A stretch of DNA of 56,634 nucleotides from positions 1-56,634 of the forward strand of contig DUZQ01000009.1 in assembly GCA_013349435.1 (NCBI GenBank), in the 5' to 3' direction. A program made the translations under genes and the position numbers. The DNA is from Planctomycetota bacterium (GTDB lineage: Bacteria > Planctomycetota > Phycisphaerae > Sedimentisphaerales > Anaerohalosphaeraceae). Positions 42,005 through 50,760 of the stretch are shown here, one piece after another; the first letter of the stretch is position 1; each line of letters opens with the position of its first letter. The notes beneath the pieces are model-generated. The model was given only the letters and a program-made list of their open reading frames with translations. It made no database searches and was not told where the DNA came from.

Positions 42005-43009
42005 CTATATATACTCCACTTCTGCCGCCCCGCCTTTTTGACAGGCTTTTTCTATTGCAAAGCACACACTCATCACCTTAAAGATATCTTCAATCGTAAC
42101 ATCGGCGCCGGAGCCGTTTACTATAGAGTCAACAAAACTGTAAATAAGGTCGCCCTTGTGTACACCGGGATAAGGAGCGTCAATCTTTTCAAAGCCGGCC
42201 TGAGGGTCTCGGGAACAGAATAACTTCGCCGTCTCGCGGCCGTTTACAAAAGTCCCTTTTGTCCCGTAAATTGCAAGGTTATGAAAGTGTGGGCATACAC
42301 ATGAATAATTGGAAGTAACTTTGCCTGTGATGTCGTTTTCAAATCTCAGAATGCTTACCACAGTATCGAAATATTTAAATTGTGAATCTCTCGTGGAAAT
42401 ATTGTTGCCATAAGCTGAAACTTCAACCACTCTACTACCCGTCAGCCAGAGCAGCAAATCAACAATATGCACAGCTCCACCATACACAACCGAATAGAAA
42501 TCTATCCGCCCCCTCCAGCCCTCGGTTATCTTTTGTAACCTGCCGTAGTTATAATCGCCCTCAACGCAATACAGGCATCCGAGTCGGCCTTCATCAATCA
42601 TCTTCTTGAGCCGGATAAAACGCTCGGACTTTCTCAATATCAGGTTCGATGACAGCTTCAAGTCGGGTCTTTCCCTTAGAAGCGAACGAATACGCCGGGC
42701 CTCTTTAGCATATAAGCACAGGGGCTTTTCCACAAAGACATGCTTGTTGTTCCGGATAGCCGCGGCTGTCTGACTATAATGATAGTTGTCATAAGAAGCA
42801 ACCGAGACTATATCAATATCAGGGTTTGCAAGTATTGCCTCATCATTTTCGTAAACGGACATATCCGGATATTTAGACCGGACCATTTCGCGCTTCTGAG
42901 CTGAAAAGTCGCACAACGCTGCAACTTCACACGCAGGGTGATTTTGAAATCCCGCTATGTGCTGCTCCCCCACACCCATTCCGATTATTCCAACACGCAG
43001 TTTTTTCAT
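42005..43009 (-). CDS. Gfo/Idh/MocA-family oxidoreductase
   Basis: The 334-residue protein has the NAD(P)-binding motif VGIIGMGVGEQHIAGF at the N-terminus, the HVFVEKPL motif with its catalytic lysine, and the C-terminal beta-sheet domain of the family. It probably oxidises or reduces a sugar nucleotide at C3. It overlaps the nucleotidyltransferase gene by ATGA and lies three bases from the aminotransferase gene. Confidence 0.9.
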   Translation of the reverse strand: MKKLRVGIIGMGVGEQHIAGFQNHPACEVAALCDFSAQKREMVRSKYPDMSVYENDEAILANPDIDIVSVASYDNYHYSQTAAAIRNNKHVFVEKPLCLYAKEARRIRSLLRERPDLKLSSNLILRKSERFIRLKKMIDEGRLGCLYCVEGDYNYGRLQKITEGWRGRIDFYSVVYGGAVHIVDLLLWLTGSRVVEVSAYGNNISTRDSQFKYFDTVVSILRFENDITGKVTSNYSCVCPHFHNLAIYGTKGTFVNGRETAKLFCSRDPQAGFEKIDAPYPGVHKGDLIYSFVDSIVNGSGADVTIEDIFKVMSVCFAIEKACQKGGAAEVEYI

Positions 43010-43713
43010 AATATTGCCACATCTGCTTTTCGCTTCGCCGAGCGATAGAGCCGGACCAAAGCCTCCACATCATATTCCCAGTGCGGCCTGTCCATCTGTA
43101 ACACTAACAATCTGAATAACTCCATATCTTCGGGTGTATCAACAGATAGCTGCATAAAACCGTAATCTTCAAGCGACTGAAAATTGTATATTTTAAACCG
43201 ATGCGGATTCCGGTAGAAAAAACGGGTTACATGTTCGGAGTCCTCGGCGGTTTTGATTTCACTGCAGGTACGCCTGAAGACATCCGAGCGAACTATTTCA
43301 ACCGATTGGCCCCTGGGGTATGTGCGATGCAGGGTATTGGTTACGATGTCAAAATCACCCCTGTCAAATATATCGCAGCCTCTGTCAATTAGTGCCTGGT
43401 CAATCAAAGGACTGTCCCCGCAGACCCTCACAAAAGCATCAAAGCCGTACCTTCGAATGACTTCTTCAAACCTGCCGGCTACATCGCCCAAAGGCCCCCG
43501 GAACACTTCGAGACCAAATCGCCGGCAAAAATCAAATATCGCATCGTCCGAAGGTTCACAGGAGGTGGCTATAACCGGATGCCCGCCGTATCTGCTCCTC
43601 CGGACACGTTCTATGACATATTGTAACAGGGCTTTGCCCTTTACCTCATATAATGCCTTGCCCGGGAATCTTGTCGATCCCATCCGTACCTGAACAATCG
43701 TTCCAATATTCAA
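43006..43713 (-). CDS. SpsF/NeuA-type nucleotidyltransferase
   Basis: The 235-residue protein has the opening IVQVRMGSTRFPGKAL and the VRVCGDSPLID motif of the SpsF-type cytidylyltransferase family (COG1861). Such enzymes activate sugars, typically a nonulosonic acid as CMP-sugar, beside NeuB-type synthases. The start is TTG at 43713, with AGG about eight bases upstream. A 199-base gap lies before the next gene. Confidence 0.85.
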   Translation of the reverse strand: MNIGTIVQVRMGSTRFPGKALYEVKGKALLQYVIERVRRSRYGGHPVIATSCEPSDDAIFDFCRRFGLEVFRGPLGDVAGRFEEVIRRYGFDAFVRVCGDSPLIDQALIDRGCDIFDRGDFDIVTNTLHRTYPRGQSVEIVRSDVFRRTCSEIKTAEDSEHVTRFFYRNPHRFKIYNFQSLEDYGFMQLSVDTPEDMELFRLLVLQMDRPHWEYDVEALVRLYRSAKRKADVAIL

Positions 43714-43842
43714 ACAAAACGCCTGACTTAAGTGAGAAAATACTGATGCTCTGTCAAACCGAACAAAACTTTATAAAATCGGGGATTCATCTTGAAAAAC
43801 TCGTTGCTGAACCGCATCTGCGAACAGTAAATTGCAAATAAC

Positions 43843-43861
43843 GGCGGCTGCAAGCGCCGCC
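43843..43861. other. GC-rich hairpin in the gap before the nucleotidyltransferase gene
   Basis: GGCGGC (43843-43848) and GCCGCC (43856-43861) can pair around a seven-base loop. It lies in a 199-base gap between two genes transcribed in the same direction on the minus strand. No T-run follows on either strand. It may be a processing or attenuation element. The rest of the gap shows nothing I can name. Confidence 0.35.
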
Positions 43862-43912
43862 TTATGCGATATTGACGGTATCGGTTTTCACCGGAAAGCC
43901 CGGGAACCTTTG

Positions 43913-44878
43913 TCAGGTATCACATTTTTTTTGAATTAAGACCCACACCGAAGGCGCCAAAAGATCCTTGTCGCATACATTCGGATAGTTCGCTCGGACT
44001 TGTCTCAGAACTTTTTCATCAAACCTTTTGAGTTCGTCACGACTTATCCAGGGAAGAATTGATGTTATTTTAAAACCGGCCAGCCGAAGGTATGAGTTAA
44101 GGTCTGCAAGACTCATCCTGTTGAGGCTGTGTTCGTAAAATTCTACGGCAATCTTTTCTTCGGCAGGCCGAAACTGTTTGATGTAACGCTTGAAATCCGT
44201 CCCTGACAATCTGCAATGACCGTAAAGAAAATCAAGAGTGCATAAACTGTGTCCGCCGGTATAGCAGAAAAAGGGATTGTATTCGTGAAAACAGAACCCA
44301 CCTCTCTTAAGAGCACGAAACATCCGCTTGAATGCACGTTCAGGGTTTTTTATGTGTTCTAATGTCTGCCAGCTTACGATGGCATCGAACTGGTCCGGCA
44401 AATCCATCTCCTCAATGCTGATGTCATCGAAAGTAACTCGACTGACAACCTCCTGTGAAAAGTATCGGCTGACCTCGCGGCGAAGCTCACCAAGTAAATC
44501 AGACTGAAACGCCCTGCTATCGTCAGCCACATCCATATCCACAGCCTGGCGAATTCCATACTCGGGAATATCAATGCCGTGGACTTGTGCCGCTCCCAAT
44601 GCAGCAAGCAGATATGAATGAATGCCGGTGTGGCAACCCACATCAAGAACTCGTTTGCCTGTCAGCGAAAAGCCGTGTTTTCCTAAAAACTCTTCCGTAT
44701 TGAGGACCACATTCTTTTGACCTTCAATTTTGCTTCTGTCGATACTCGGCCGCGATGTTCGGTGTGGCTCCAGCATCGAACGCCAGTTAGGTTTGATTGC
44801 GTCGCGCAGCCCCGCCAATCCGACGAACCTCTCGCCTCTTTCCGATATGAATTCCCCAATTACACCTGTGGTTTGCAT
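43913..44878 (-). CDS. SAM-dependent methyltransferase
   Basis: The 321-residue product has a class I methyltransferase core with VLDVGCHTGIHSYLLAALGA (SAM-binding) and WQTLEHIKNPERAFKRMFRAL. An extended N-terminus and a C-terminal region bind an unknown acceptor. It might methylate a flagellar glycan; small-molecule methylation is also possible. The 130-base gap before it (44879-45008) shows no promoter I can support. Confidence 0.85.
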   Translation of the reverse strand: MQTTGVIGEFISERGERFVGLAGLRDAIKPNWRSMLEPHRTSRPSIDRSKIEGQKNVVLNTEEFLGKHGFSLTGKRVLDVGCHTGIHSYLLAALGAAQVHGIDIPEYGIRQAVDMDVADDSRAFQSDLLGELRREVSRYFSQEVVSRVTFDDISIEEMDLPDQFDAIVSWQTLEHIKNPERAFKRMFRALKRGGFCFHEYNPFFCYTGGHSLCTLDFLYGHCRLSGTDFKRYIKQFRPAEEKIAVEFYEHSLNRMSLADLNSYLRLAGFKITSILPWISRDELKRFDEKVLRQVRANYPNVCDKDLLAPSVWVLIQKKCDT

Positions 44879-45008
44879 GGCTTGTCTAACTCAAACCTAT
44901 TACTTATTATGAAAATTTCAATCTAAAGCACACCATATCTTTCTGCGCCAAAAGACCCCCGGCGGGTGTACGATATTTCAAGCATTTCCCCGGTTGTTTA
45001 AGAAGATA

Positions 45009-45680
45009 TTAATTCCCACTTTGCTCTTTAAACCAGTCATACGAAATCCTGCCCACGGCCTTATCCGGCGGCAGAGGTTGCTCTTCGTCCAAATCAAGAC
45101 ATCTCACCACGCCCGGCTCGGTCTCCTTATACCGATACCCACTTTCAGCACAAATCATAACGCCCTTTGAATCAGGCTTTGACAAACGAATGCCGTGACG
45201 ACTTATCCAGCCGGCCTGCCTGGCGGGAGTCCCTATCATCAAAGCATAATCAGGAACGTCTTTTGTAACAACGGCACCTGCTGCGATAAAGCAGTACCTG
45301 CCCAACTCAATCCCGCAAACAATCGTGGCATTGGCGCCTACTGTCGCACCCCTGTGTAAAATCGTCTTCTCGTAAAGCTTGCGCCTGCTGACCTGGGACC
45401 TGGGATTTGTAATGTTCGTCAGGACACAGGAAGGACCAAGGAAAACGTCATCTTCAACAATCAACCCCGTGTAAAGTGAAACGTTGTTTTGTATCTTGAC
45501 GTTATTGCCCACGACCACGCCGCCGTCAATGTTGACATTTTGACCGATGTTGCAGCCGGCTCCGATTTCGGCATTTTTCATTACATGACAAAAATGCCAG
45601 ATTTTCGTGCCTTCGCCGATATTGCAGGGTTGATCGACATAGGCCGATTCATGAACAAAATATTTCACCGATTCAGGCAT
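45009..45680 (-). CDS. WlbB/WbpD-type hexapeptide acetyltransferase
   Basis: The protein has 223 residues from ATG 45680 (or four more from a TTG at 45692). It shows left-handed beta-helix repeats with IGEGTKIWHFCHV, NIGQNVNIDGG, GPSCVLTNITNP and GAVVTKDVPDYALMIG. These features are shared with acetyltransferases that act on UDP-3-amino sugars such as WlbB. It has a short C-terminal extension with two cysteines. It would act on the amino sugar made by the DegT aminotransferase in this cluster. Confidence 0.85.
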   Translation of the reverse strand: MPESVKYFVHESAYVDQPCNIGEGTKIWHFCHVMKNAEIGAGCNIGQNVNIDGGVVVGNNVKIQNNVSLYTGLIVEDDVFLGPSCVLTNITNPRSQVSRRKLYEKTILHRGATVGANATIVCGIELGRYCFIAAGAVVTKDVPDYALMIGTPARQAGWISRHGIRLSKPDSKGVMICAESGYRYKETEPGVVRCLDLDEEQPLPPDKAVGRISYDWFKEQSGN

Positions 45681-45813
45681 CTTTTTCGACAAACCAAATA
45701 TAACCGCATCCGCACTCCGTCCCCGTAGGTTGCTTCAAAACCTGAACAACCACAAATCCCTGTTTCGAAAATTCGGCACTATCCTTTTTTTCTTTATAAA
45801 CAGCGCGTCGCAA

Positions 45814-46167
45814 TTACATACTATCAGCATACGCACCAAGAGCCCTTATGCCCTTGCGAATCTGTTTTAGCTTATCGCCGACCTCCTGCCTCTCAGATGC
45901 GATGGTAAGACACAAATCCTTATAAAGCTTTTTGATTCGTCTTTGCTGTTGGGCGTAATCGGGCCTATCAAGAATTCTTTCTCTCCCGACACTTGCCGCC
46001 AGGTCGTTGGCTTCAGCCGCCAGCGCCATTGCACCATCCAGGTCGTAGTTCCTGACCCTGGCCAATTGCCTCGTCAGGATATTCTCAAGATAGTCAACCA
46101 TCTGCTTAAAACTGTTCTCGGTAAGCGATTTTTTGTCAACTGTATCCGAAACCGGTTTTTTATTCAT
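45814..46167 (-). CDS. small helical protein, flagellar chaperone-like
   Basis: This 117-residue protein is almost wholly helical, rich in Arg, Lys, Glu, Leu and Ala. It resembles FlgN/FliT-type export chaperones in size and pattern (YLENILTRQLARVRNYDLDG, then charged helices), but I see no decisive motif. GGAG lies nine bases before the ATG at 46167. It lies five bases after a TPR gene in the glycosylation block. Confidence 0.45.
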   Translation of the reverse strand: MNKKPVSDTVDKKSLTENSFKQMVDYLENILTRQLARVRNYDLDGAMALAAEANDLAASVGRERILDRPDYAQQQRRIKKLYKDLCLTIASERQEVGDKLKQIRKGIRALGAYADSM

Positions 46168-46172
46168 AATAC

Positions 46173-46796
46173 TCAACTCCTGCATTCTTGTGCCAATATG
46201 TGCTCGGCCTCTTCCAACAAATCGGATGCATCTTTGTTATTCGCATCCAACGCCAGAATATTCAAAAGCAGCTCCCTGGCCTTGTGCGGCTGTTTGTCCT
46301 TCAAATGCAATGTCGCAAGACAAAACATAACCGTTATATCACCCGGGTGGGCATCCAGGTAAATTTCAAGATAATATATCACCTTCGAAAAAGACCCCAT
46401 CGCGCAGGATAACTGGAACAAGCCCAGAAGCGCCGTCAGATTATCGCTGTCGGTCTCAAGACTTTTAAGGTACAAATCAAACGCCCCGGCGGCATCCGAT
46501 CTGTTCTGACAAATCATCGCCAGACCGCAATACGCCTTGCTGCACTTCGGGTCCAGCCGGCGCGCAACCTTAAAAGCCGTCTCCGCATCGGCCAGCTCGC
46601 CGGTCTGCATCGCAATTACCCCGAAACCGATATACGGCGCCGCTTCATCAGGCGCCAGCCCAACAGCCTCGTCATAACACTCCCGTGCCTTGTCGTATTC
46701 GCCCACCGAAACATAGCAGTCTCCCAGTTCCCTCAGAACGTCGTAATGCTGTGTCCAGCCGGTCTCCGGTATATTTGTCTGTTTTACAATGTCCAT
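46173..46796 (-). CDS. TPR-repeat protein
   Basis: The 207-residue protein consists of about five tetratricopeptide repeats (for example VSVGEYDKARECYDEAVGLAP and EYLKSLETDSDN-like units). Such proteins bind partner proteins, and in this cluster TPRs recur in glycosyltransferases. It overlaps the end of the upstream GT2-TPR gene by 13 bases. The partner is unknown. Confidence 0.85.
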   Translation of the reverse strand: MDIVKQTNIPETGWTQHYDVLRELGDCYVSVGEYDKARECYDEAVGLAPDEAAPYIGFGVIAMQTGELADAETAFKVARRLDPKCSKAYCGLAMICQNRSDAAGAFDLYLKSLETDSDNLTALLGLFQLSCAMGSFSKVIYYLEIYLDAHPGDITVMFCLATLHLKDKQPHKARELLLNILALDANNKDASDLLEEAEHILAQECRS

Positions 46797-48403
46797 GCTA
46801 ACTCACTTCCCTCAAGTACCTGCCTGGCTTTTTCCAATAAATGAATCGCCCCATCAATATCTTCCTTCTTCCGCCTTGCCCTTGCTTCCATCAAAAGGGT
46901 CGATACGGTCGGTCGTTTACTGTTGACCTGGCCGACTATCCGGACGGCATTTTCATATCGGCCCGCATGATATAAGGCGTTTGCCCACCTGGTCTTCATC
47001 CATAGTTCATTTTGATAATTTCGCTCCAGGTACTCGAACACTTCGGCAACTCGCGCCCAGTCGCCCATCTTTTCGATCTCCTGGGCACCGGTCATCAAGT
47101 TGTCAAACTGAAGCGGATACTCCTCGACAGCGGGCTTCCTGAGCCTTATACCCGCCGACAACACCGATTCAATTAATCCCAAATGAGGACCCAGTCTGCG
47201 CGCACGTTTCAACTGCTCACGACGAAATACCGCCGACCAACAAAGACTGCTCGAAGCAGGCAGCTCAAACGCCTGATTCGGGTCCTCGCAGTTCATTAGC
47301 GGATTCAGCGCGCTTTCAATCCACGGCATATCTTCGGAGCCTACCTCAAAATCCCTCGGTACTATGGCGACATAATCACCATCGCAGCATTCCAGGGCGG
47401 CATCGACTTTCTCCGTATCGCTGCTGTCGGCACTAACGGGAACACCGAGAATATTCGGTACCACTGTCCTGAGTCTGCTCAAATCTTCACGTGGCATAGG
47501 CAGATATATCCGGCAGGGATAAAAAGTGTGGGACCATATATCACGAAGCGTCTCCTCGGTTGCATAATCGAGGCGCTCGGTCAAAACTATCAGCGACATA
47601 TCCCCCACCTTCGGCCACGGCTTCGGGGGCCTCGTGCTGCGAATCGTCAACATATTTCTGATGAACTCACTCACATCTGCCCGCCGCTTCACCGATATCC
47701 TGTCGCAATCACCGGCCGGTGTCGCATAACGCGTCTGCTCGGAGTCAACCGGCACAGGTGCATAAAACTCGCCGGTAATCGTGGGAACGTGCAGAAAATC
47801 CGTGTAAAATACAAGCTTACGCGTCAGGTCCCAGTCAACCAATACGTTCAGGTCTTCATTATAGCCCCCCGCCCTTTCGAGAAGCAGACGGTCATGTATC
47901 AGGCTGACGTGGAGCGTATGATTAAAACGCAGCATCGTCATCCGGCTAAAATCCCGACTTATCTCCACATTCTTGCTCAGCACCACCCGCCTGCCGTCCT
48001 CGGTAACGCGGCAATTGACCTTATACAAATCGCTGTAGGCGACACCGTACTGGTCCCGGCCTTTGAGAGCATCGACCAGAACTTCTATATGGTTCGGATA
48101 ATAAATATCATCATCGCCAAGGTAAGTTACATACCGGCCCTTTGCCCGGCTTAGTGCCTCGTTGAATGAATACGGCAAGCCCCGGTTGGTGTCTCTGTCG
48201 ATAAATATAAGCCGCCTGTCACCGAACTGACCGACGATATCTCCGACCGGCCTGCCCCCGTCTCTGACCAGTATAATCTCGAAGTTTGTATACGTTTGAC
48301 GCAGGATGCTGGCCACCGCCTGTCGAACATACCCCGGCCGGTTGTAAGTCGATATCAACACGCTCACAAGAGGTCCGGATTTTGGTCGATTGTTAACTGT
48401 CAT
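46784..48403 (-). CDS. GT2 glycosyltransferase with TPR tail
   Basis: This 539-residue protein has an N-terminal GT2 domain (about residues 10-250) with SVLISTYNRPGYVRQAV, the DXD-like YLGDDDIYYP, and acceptor-side WDLTRKL. A second, degenerate GT2-like region follows (about 265-420), then TPRs (about 440-530). It is predicted cytosolic. AAGGAA lies before the ATG. It is probably part of flagellin glycosylation. Confidence 0.85.
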   Translation of the reverse strand: MTVNNRPKSGPLVSVLISTYNRPGYVRQAVASILRQTYTNFEIILVRDGGRPVGDIVGQFGDRRLIFIDRDTNRGLPYSFNEALSRAKGRYVTYLGDDDIYYPNHIEVLVDALKGRDQYGVAYSDLYKVNCRVTEDGRRVVLSKNVEISRDFSRMTMLRFNHTLHVSLIHDRLLLERAGGYNEDLNVLVDWDLTRKLVFYTDFLHVPTITGEFYAPVPVDSEQTRYATPAGDCDRISVKRRADVSEFIRNMLTIRSTRPPKPWPKVGDMSLIVLTERLDYATEETLRDIWSHTFYPCRIYLPMPREDLSRLRTVVPNILGVPVSADSSDTEKVDAALECCDGDYVAIVPRDFEVGSEDMPWIESALNPLMNCEDPNQAFELPASSSLCWSAVFRREQLKRARRLGPHLGLIESVLSAGIRLRKPAVEEYPLQFDNLMTGAQEIEKMGDWARVAEVFEYLERNYQNELWMKTRWANALYHAGRYENAVRIVGQVNSKRPTVSTLLMEARARRKKEDIDGAIHLLEKARQVLEGSELAWTL

Positions 48404-48487
48404 TGCAGCGGTTTTCCTTTGCCCTGAAGCTAAGTCAAAACTTTTCGAGCCGGCTCCCTCACCTCCCTACTCCGCATAACCAAGGGC

Positions 48488-50569
48488 CTAACCGACAAAA
48501 GGAATCTGATTCACCTTTACACGTTTAACACTGGTCTTCCTTCTGAGGCCGTCTTCTGAAAACTCAGACGCCGCCCGAGCGGTCTTTTCATCCCTGACCG
48601 AGGCCTCAAGAGAGTCGTATCCAATCTGATTCAAATTCGCCGGTTCCGCACCGACCGTATCTGAGCCTGACTGTGTCGGCAAAATGCCGTTTTGTTCCGC
48701 GGTTTGGGACAGGGCACGCGAAGCACGCACGGCCTGTGCCGCTATCTCACTTATCGAACCGCTCCGTTCGACAAGCGAACCGACCGTTGCCTTCGGCTGA
48801 TTCCGGTCCGCAGAGTAACCCACTTCAGGCGGTGCTGTACCCGAACCCGCATTACCTCCGGTCGCAGAAGCTGCCGGTTCGATTATGACATTTAGCCTTT
48901 CCGGCTTAATCGGTTCTATAGGAATCACTTCGGCAGACGTTTGTGCAGTCGGTGTCGATATCCGGCTTGAGACAGCCTCGGGCCCGCTCAGAACACCGCC
49001 GCCGGCAGCCTCGGACCATTGACTGTTATCATTTGCCGGTAAGACCTCCCCATCCGTCCTGCTGTAATCAGAAGCGCCGTATTCCGGCTTCTGGCCTTGA
49101 TTCATATCATCGCCGACAGTACCGTAATTATTAAACTGGTCCTGTATGGGCCGGCGACTTTGAAGCAATCGACTTTGTTCGGTTATATCTTTCTCGATGC
49201 GTACTAAAACTTCGTTAATCCCTCTGGTCTCCCGCATCCGGCTGTACCGCTTTTCAGCTATGTCGCGATATTCGGCCGGCTTATAGCTGTCCGAGAGAAT
49301 TTGCCCGCAGAAATCTTCGGCCAGATTAAACAAAAATTCTTCAGGCAAAAGCCTCCCCGCCCCGGGGAAATTATGCACCAAAGGCTTCAATCCGCACCCC
49401 ATACCCTCCAGAACACCCATAATACCGTCCTGCGTTATGCCGGTCGCAACAACGTAATGCTTATCTCTGAACCAAATATTCATGTTCTTCGGTTTGCCGT
49501 CGAAGAACACAACGCCCGGAAGCCCCAACGCCTCGACCATATACCTGACGTACTGCTCAACCGCCTTGTCCTCAAATTCGCCGGCAAAGTAAAGCCGGTA
49601 ATCCGCATCCAGGTAGTGCAGCTTCTGCATGCACTGCAACAGAAACATCGGATTGCTTTTGCCGCTCAAATCACCCACGCAAGCAATTCTCCTGCCGCGA
49701 TGCTTGTCTGTAAATTCGAGCAGGCTCGTATCCACACCCCGCTCAATCGTCACCAGTCGCGTGCGCTGTTCTATATCGCCGACTTTATCGACAAGCTCCT
49801 CTTTGAAAAAAGAATTGCCCGTCGCAATCAGCGTATTAACATTCTCCCACTCTACCCGCTCAGGCCACGTTTCATACACGTCGGCAGGTGCCATCCTGAC
49901 AATTATCTCACAGTTCTTCGCCTGCCGGGACGCCTCAACCGCCAACTCTCCGCAGCCTTCAAACCAGGCAATGTCGCACCATTCCATAATCGGACGTATC
50001 TGTTCAAAAGACTCCGCTGTGTGCAATTCCGACATGAATCTTTGCGCAACAAAGTCAAAAATCTCCTCAGACTCCCGCCCGCCGGCAAAAAACGCCACTT
50101 TCGGCCGCTTTGAGCGAATAACCTCTATCATAGGCTGCAGTATTTCCTGGCCCGGCGACATCTGAAGGGAACGAATCAGCATCTCGACCGCATTGCCGTA
50201 ATACCCCTGCTGAACAAAAGCGTTCGCCGTTCTGTTGATAAGGTCTGCGCTGAGTATGCCCAGCCGCTCCATCCCGTCAAAAAGCTTCGCGGTAAAACCC
50301 GGAAAACCGCCGTCAAGGTACGCTTCAGCCAGGTTCCAGTAAATCTCGGCTGACTCGGCACACAGACCTTTGGCCTTCTCGAAATACTCTATCGCCTCAT
50401 TAACCCTGCCAAGACAATAAAGTATCGCCCCGGCGTCATTCCAGGCCTGACCATCTTTAGGATTAGCCTTAAGGTGCTGATTGATGCCATCCAGCGCCTG
50501 TTCGTGCTGACCGGCCTCGGCTAACTCGACTGCACGCTCGTAGGACCCCGAATTTGACTCTGTCGCCAT
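48488..50569 (-). CDS. TPR-glycosyltransferase with disordered C-terminal tail
   Basis: The 693-residue protein has N-terminal TPRs (about 1-120), a GT4-like (GT-B) domain (about 150-455) with the nucleotide-binding stretch GVLEGMGCGLKPLVHNF near 385-400, and a 240-residue Gly/Ser/Pro/Ala-rich tail not found in the paralogue downstream of flgL. AGGAG lies eight bases before the ATG. A sigma-54 promoter lies directly upstream, so expression is tied to the flagellar regulon. It is predicted to be cytosolic. Confidence 0.85.
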   Translation of the reverse strand: MATESNSGSYERAVELAEAGQHEQALDGINQHLKANPKDGQAWNDAGAILYCLGRVNEAIEYFEKAKGLCAESAEIYWNLAEAYLDGGFPGFTAKLFDGMERLGILSADLINRTANAFVQQGYYGNAVEMLIRSLQMSPGQEILQPMIEVIRSKRPKVAFFAGGRESEEIFDFVAQRFMSELHTAESFEQIRPIMEWCDIAWFEGCGELAVEASRQAKNCEIIVRMAPADVYETWPERVEWENVNTLIATGNSFFKEELVDKVGDIEQRTRLVTIERGVDTSLLEFTDKHRGRRIACVGDLSGKSNPMFLLQCMQKLHYLDADYRLYFAGEFEDKAVEQYVRYMVEALGLPGVVFFDGKPKNMNIWFRDKHYVVATGITQDGIMGVLEGMGCGLKPLVHNFPGAGRLLPEEFLFNLAEDFCGQILSDSYKPAEYRDIAEKRYSRMRETRGINEVLVRIEKDITEQSRLLQSRRPIQDQFNNYGTVGDDMNQGQKPEYGASDYSRTDGEVLPANDNSQWSEAAGGGVLSGPEAVSSRISTPTAQTSAEVIPIEPIKPERLNVIIEPAASATGGNAGSGTAPPEVGYSADRNQPKATVGSLVERSGSISEIAAQAVRASRALSQTAEQNGILPTQSGSDTVGAEPANLNQIGYDSLEASVRDEKTARAASEFSEDGLRRKTSVKRVKVNQIPFVG

Positions 50570-50629
50570 TTCATTATCTCCTGTTCACATAAATACAGAC
50601 TGACCGTTTACAGTTTGTATAAAGGCAAA

Positions 50630-50644
50630 GCAAATCCCGTGCCT
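50630..50644 (-). promoter_or_regulatory. sigma-54 promoter for a glycosyltransferase gene
   Basis: On the minus strand the sequence reads AGGCACGGGATTTGCT. GG (50643-50642) and GC (50631-50630) are ten bases apart. Only the first T of the consensus differs. The predicted start is near 50618, 49 bases before the ATG at 50569. It contains the same 15-mer as the promoter before fliO. Confidence 0.7.
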
Positions 50645-50760
50645 ACCACCTTAGAGAGGGTATATTCGGGATTCAGACGGCATCGACGCCGTTATAAGGG
50701 GCGATTTTGTATAGATTTCGAACAATCCGCCGTCAGGTTCGCGCTGGGCCGTTTCACCGA

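Noticed and set aside
46180-46195. A TGGCAC and TGCA pair on the minus strand before the small chaperone-like gene, resembling a sigma-54 promoter.
   Set aside because: The GG-to-GC spacing is nine bases, not ten, and it lies inside the upstream coding region.
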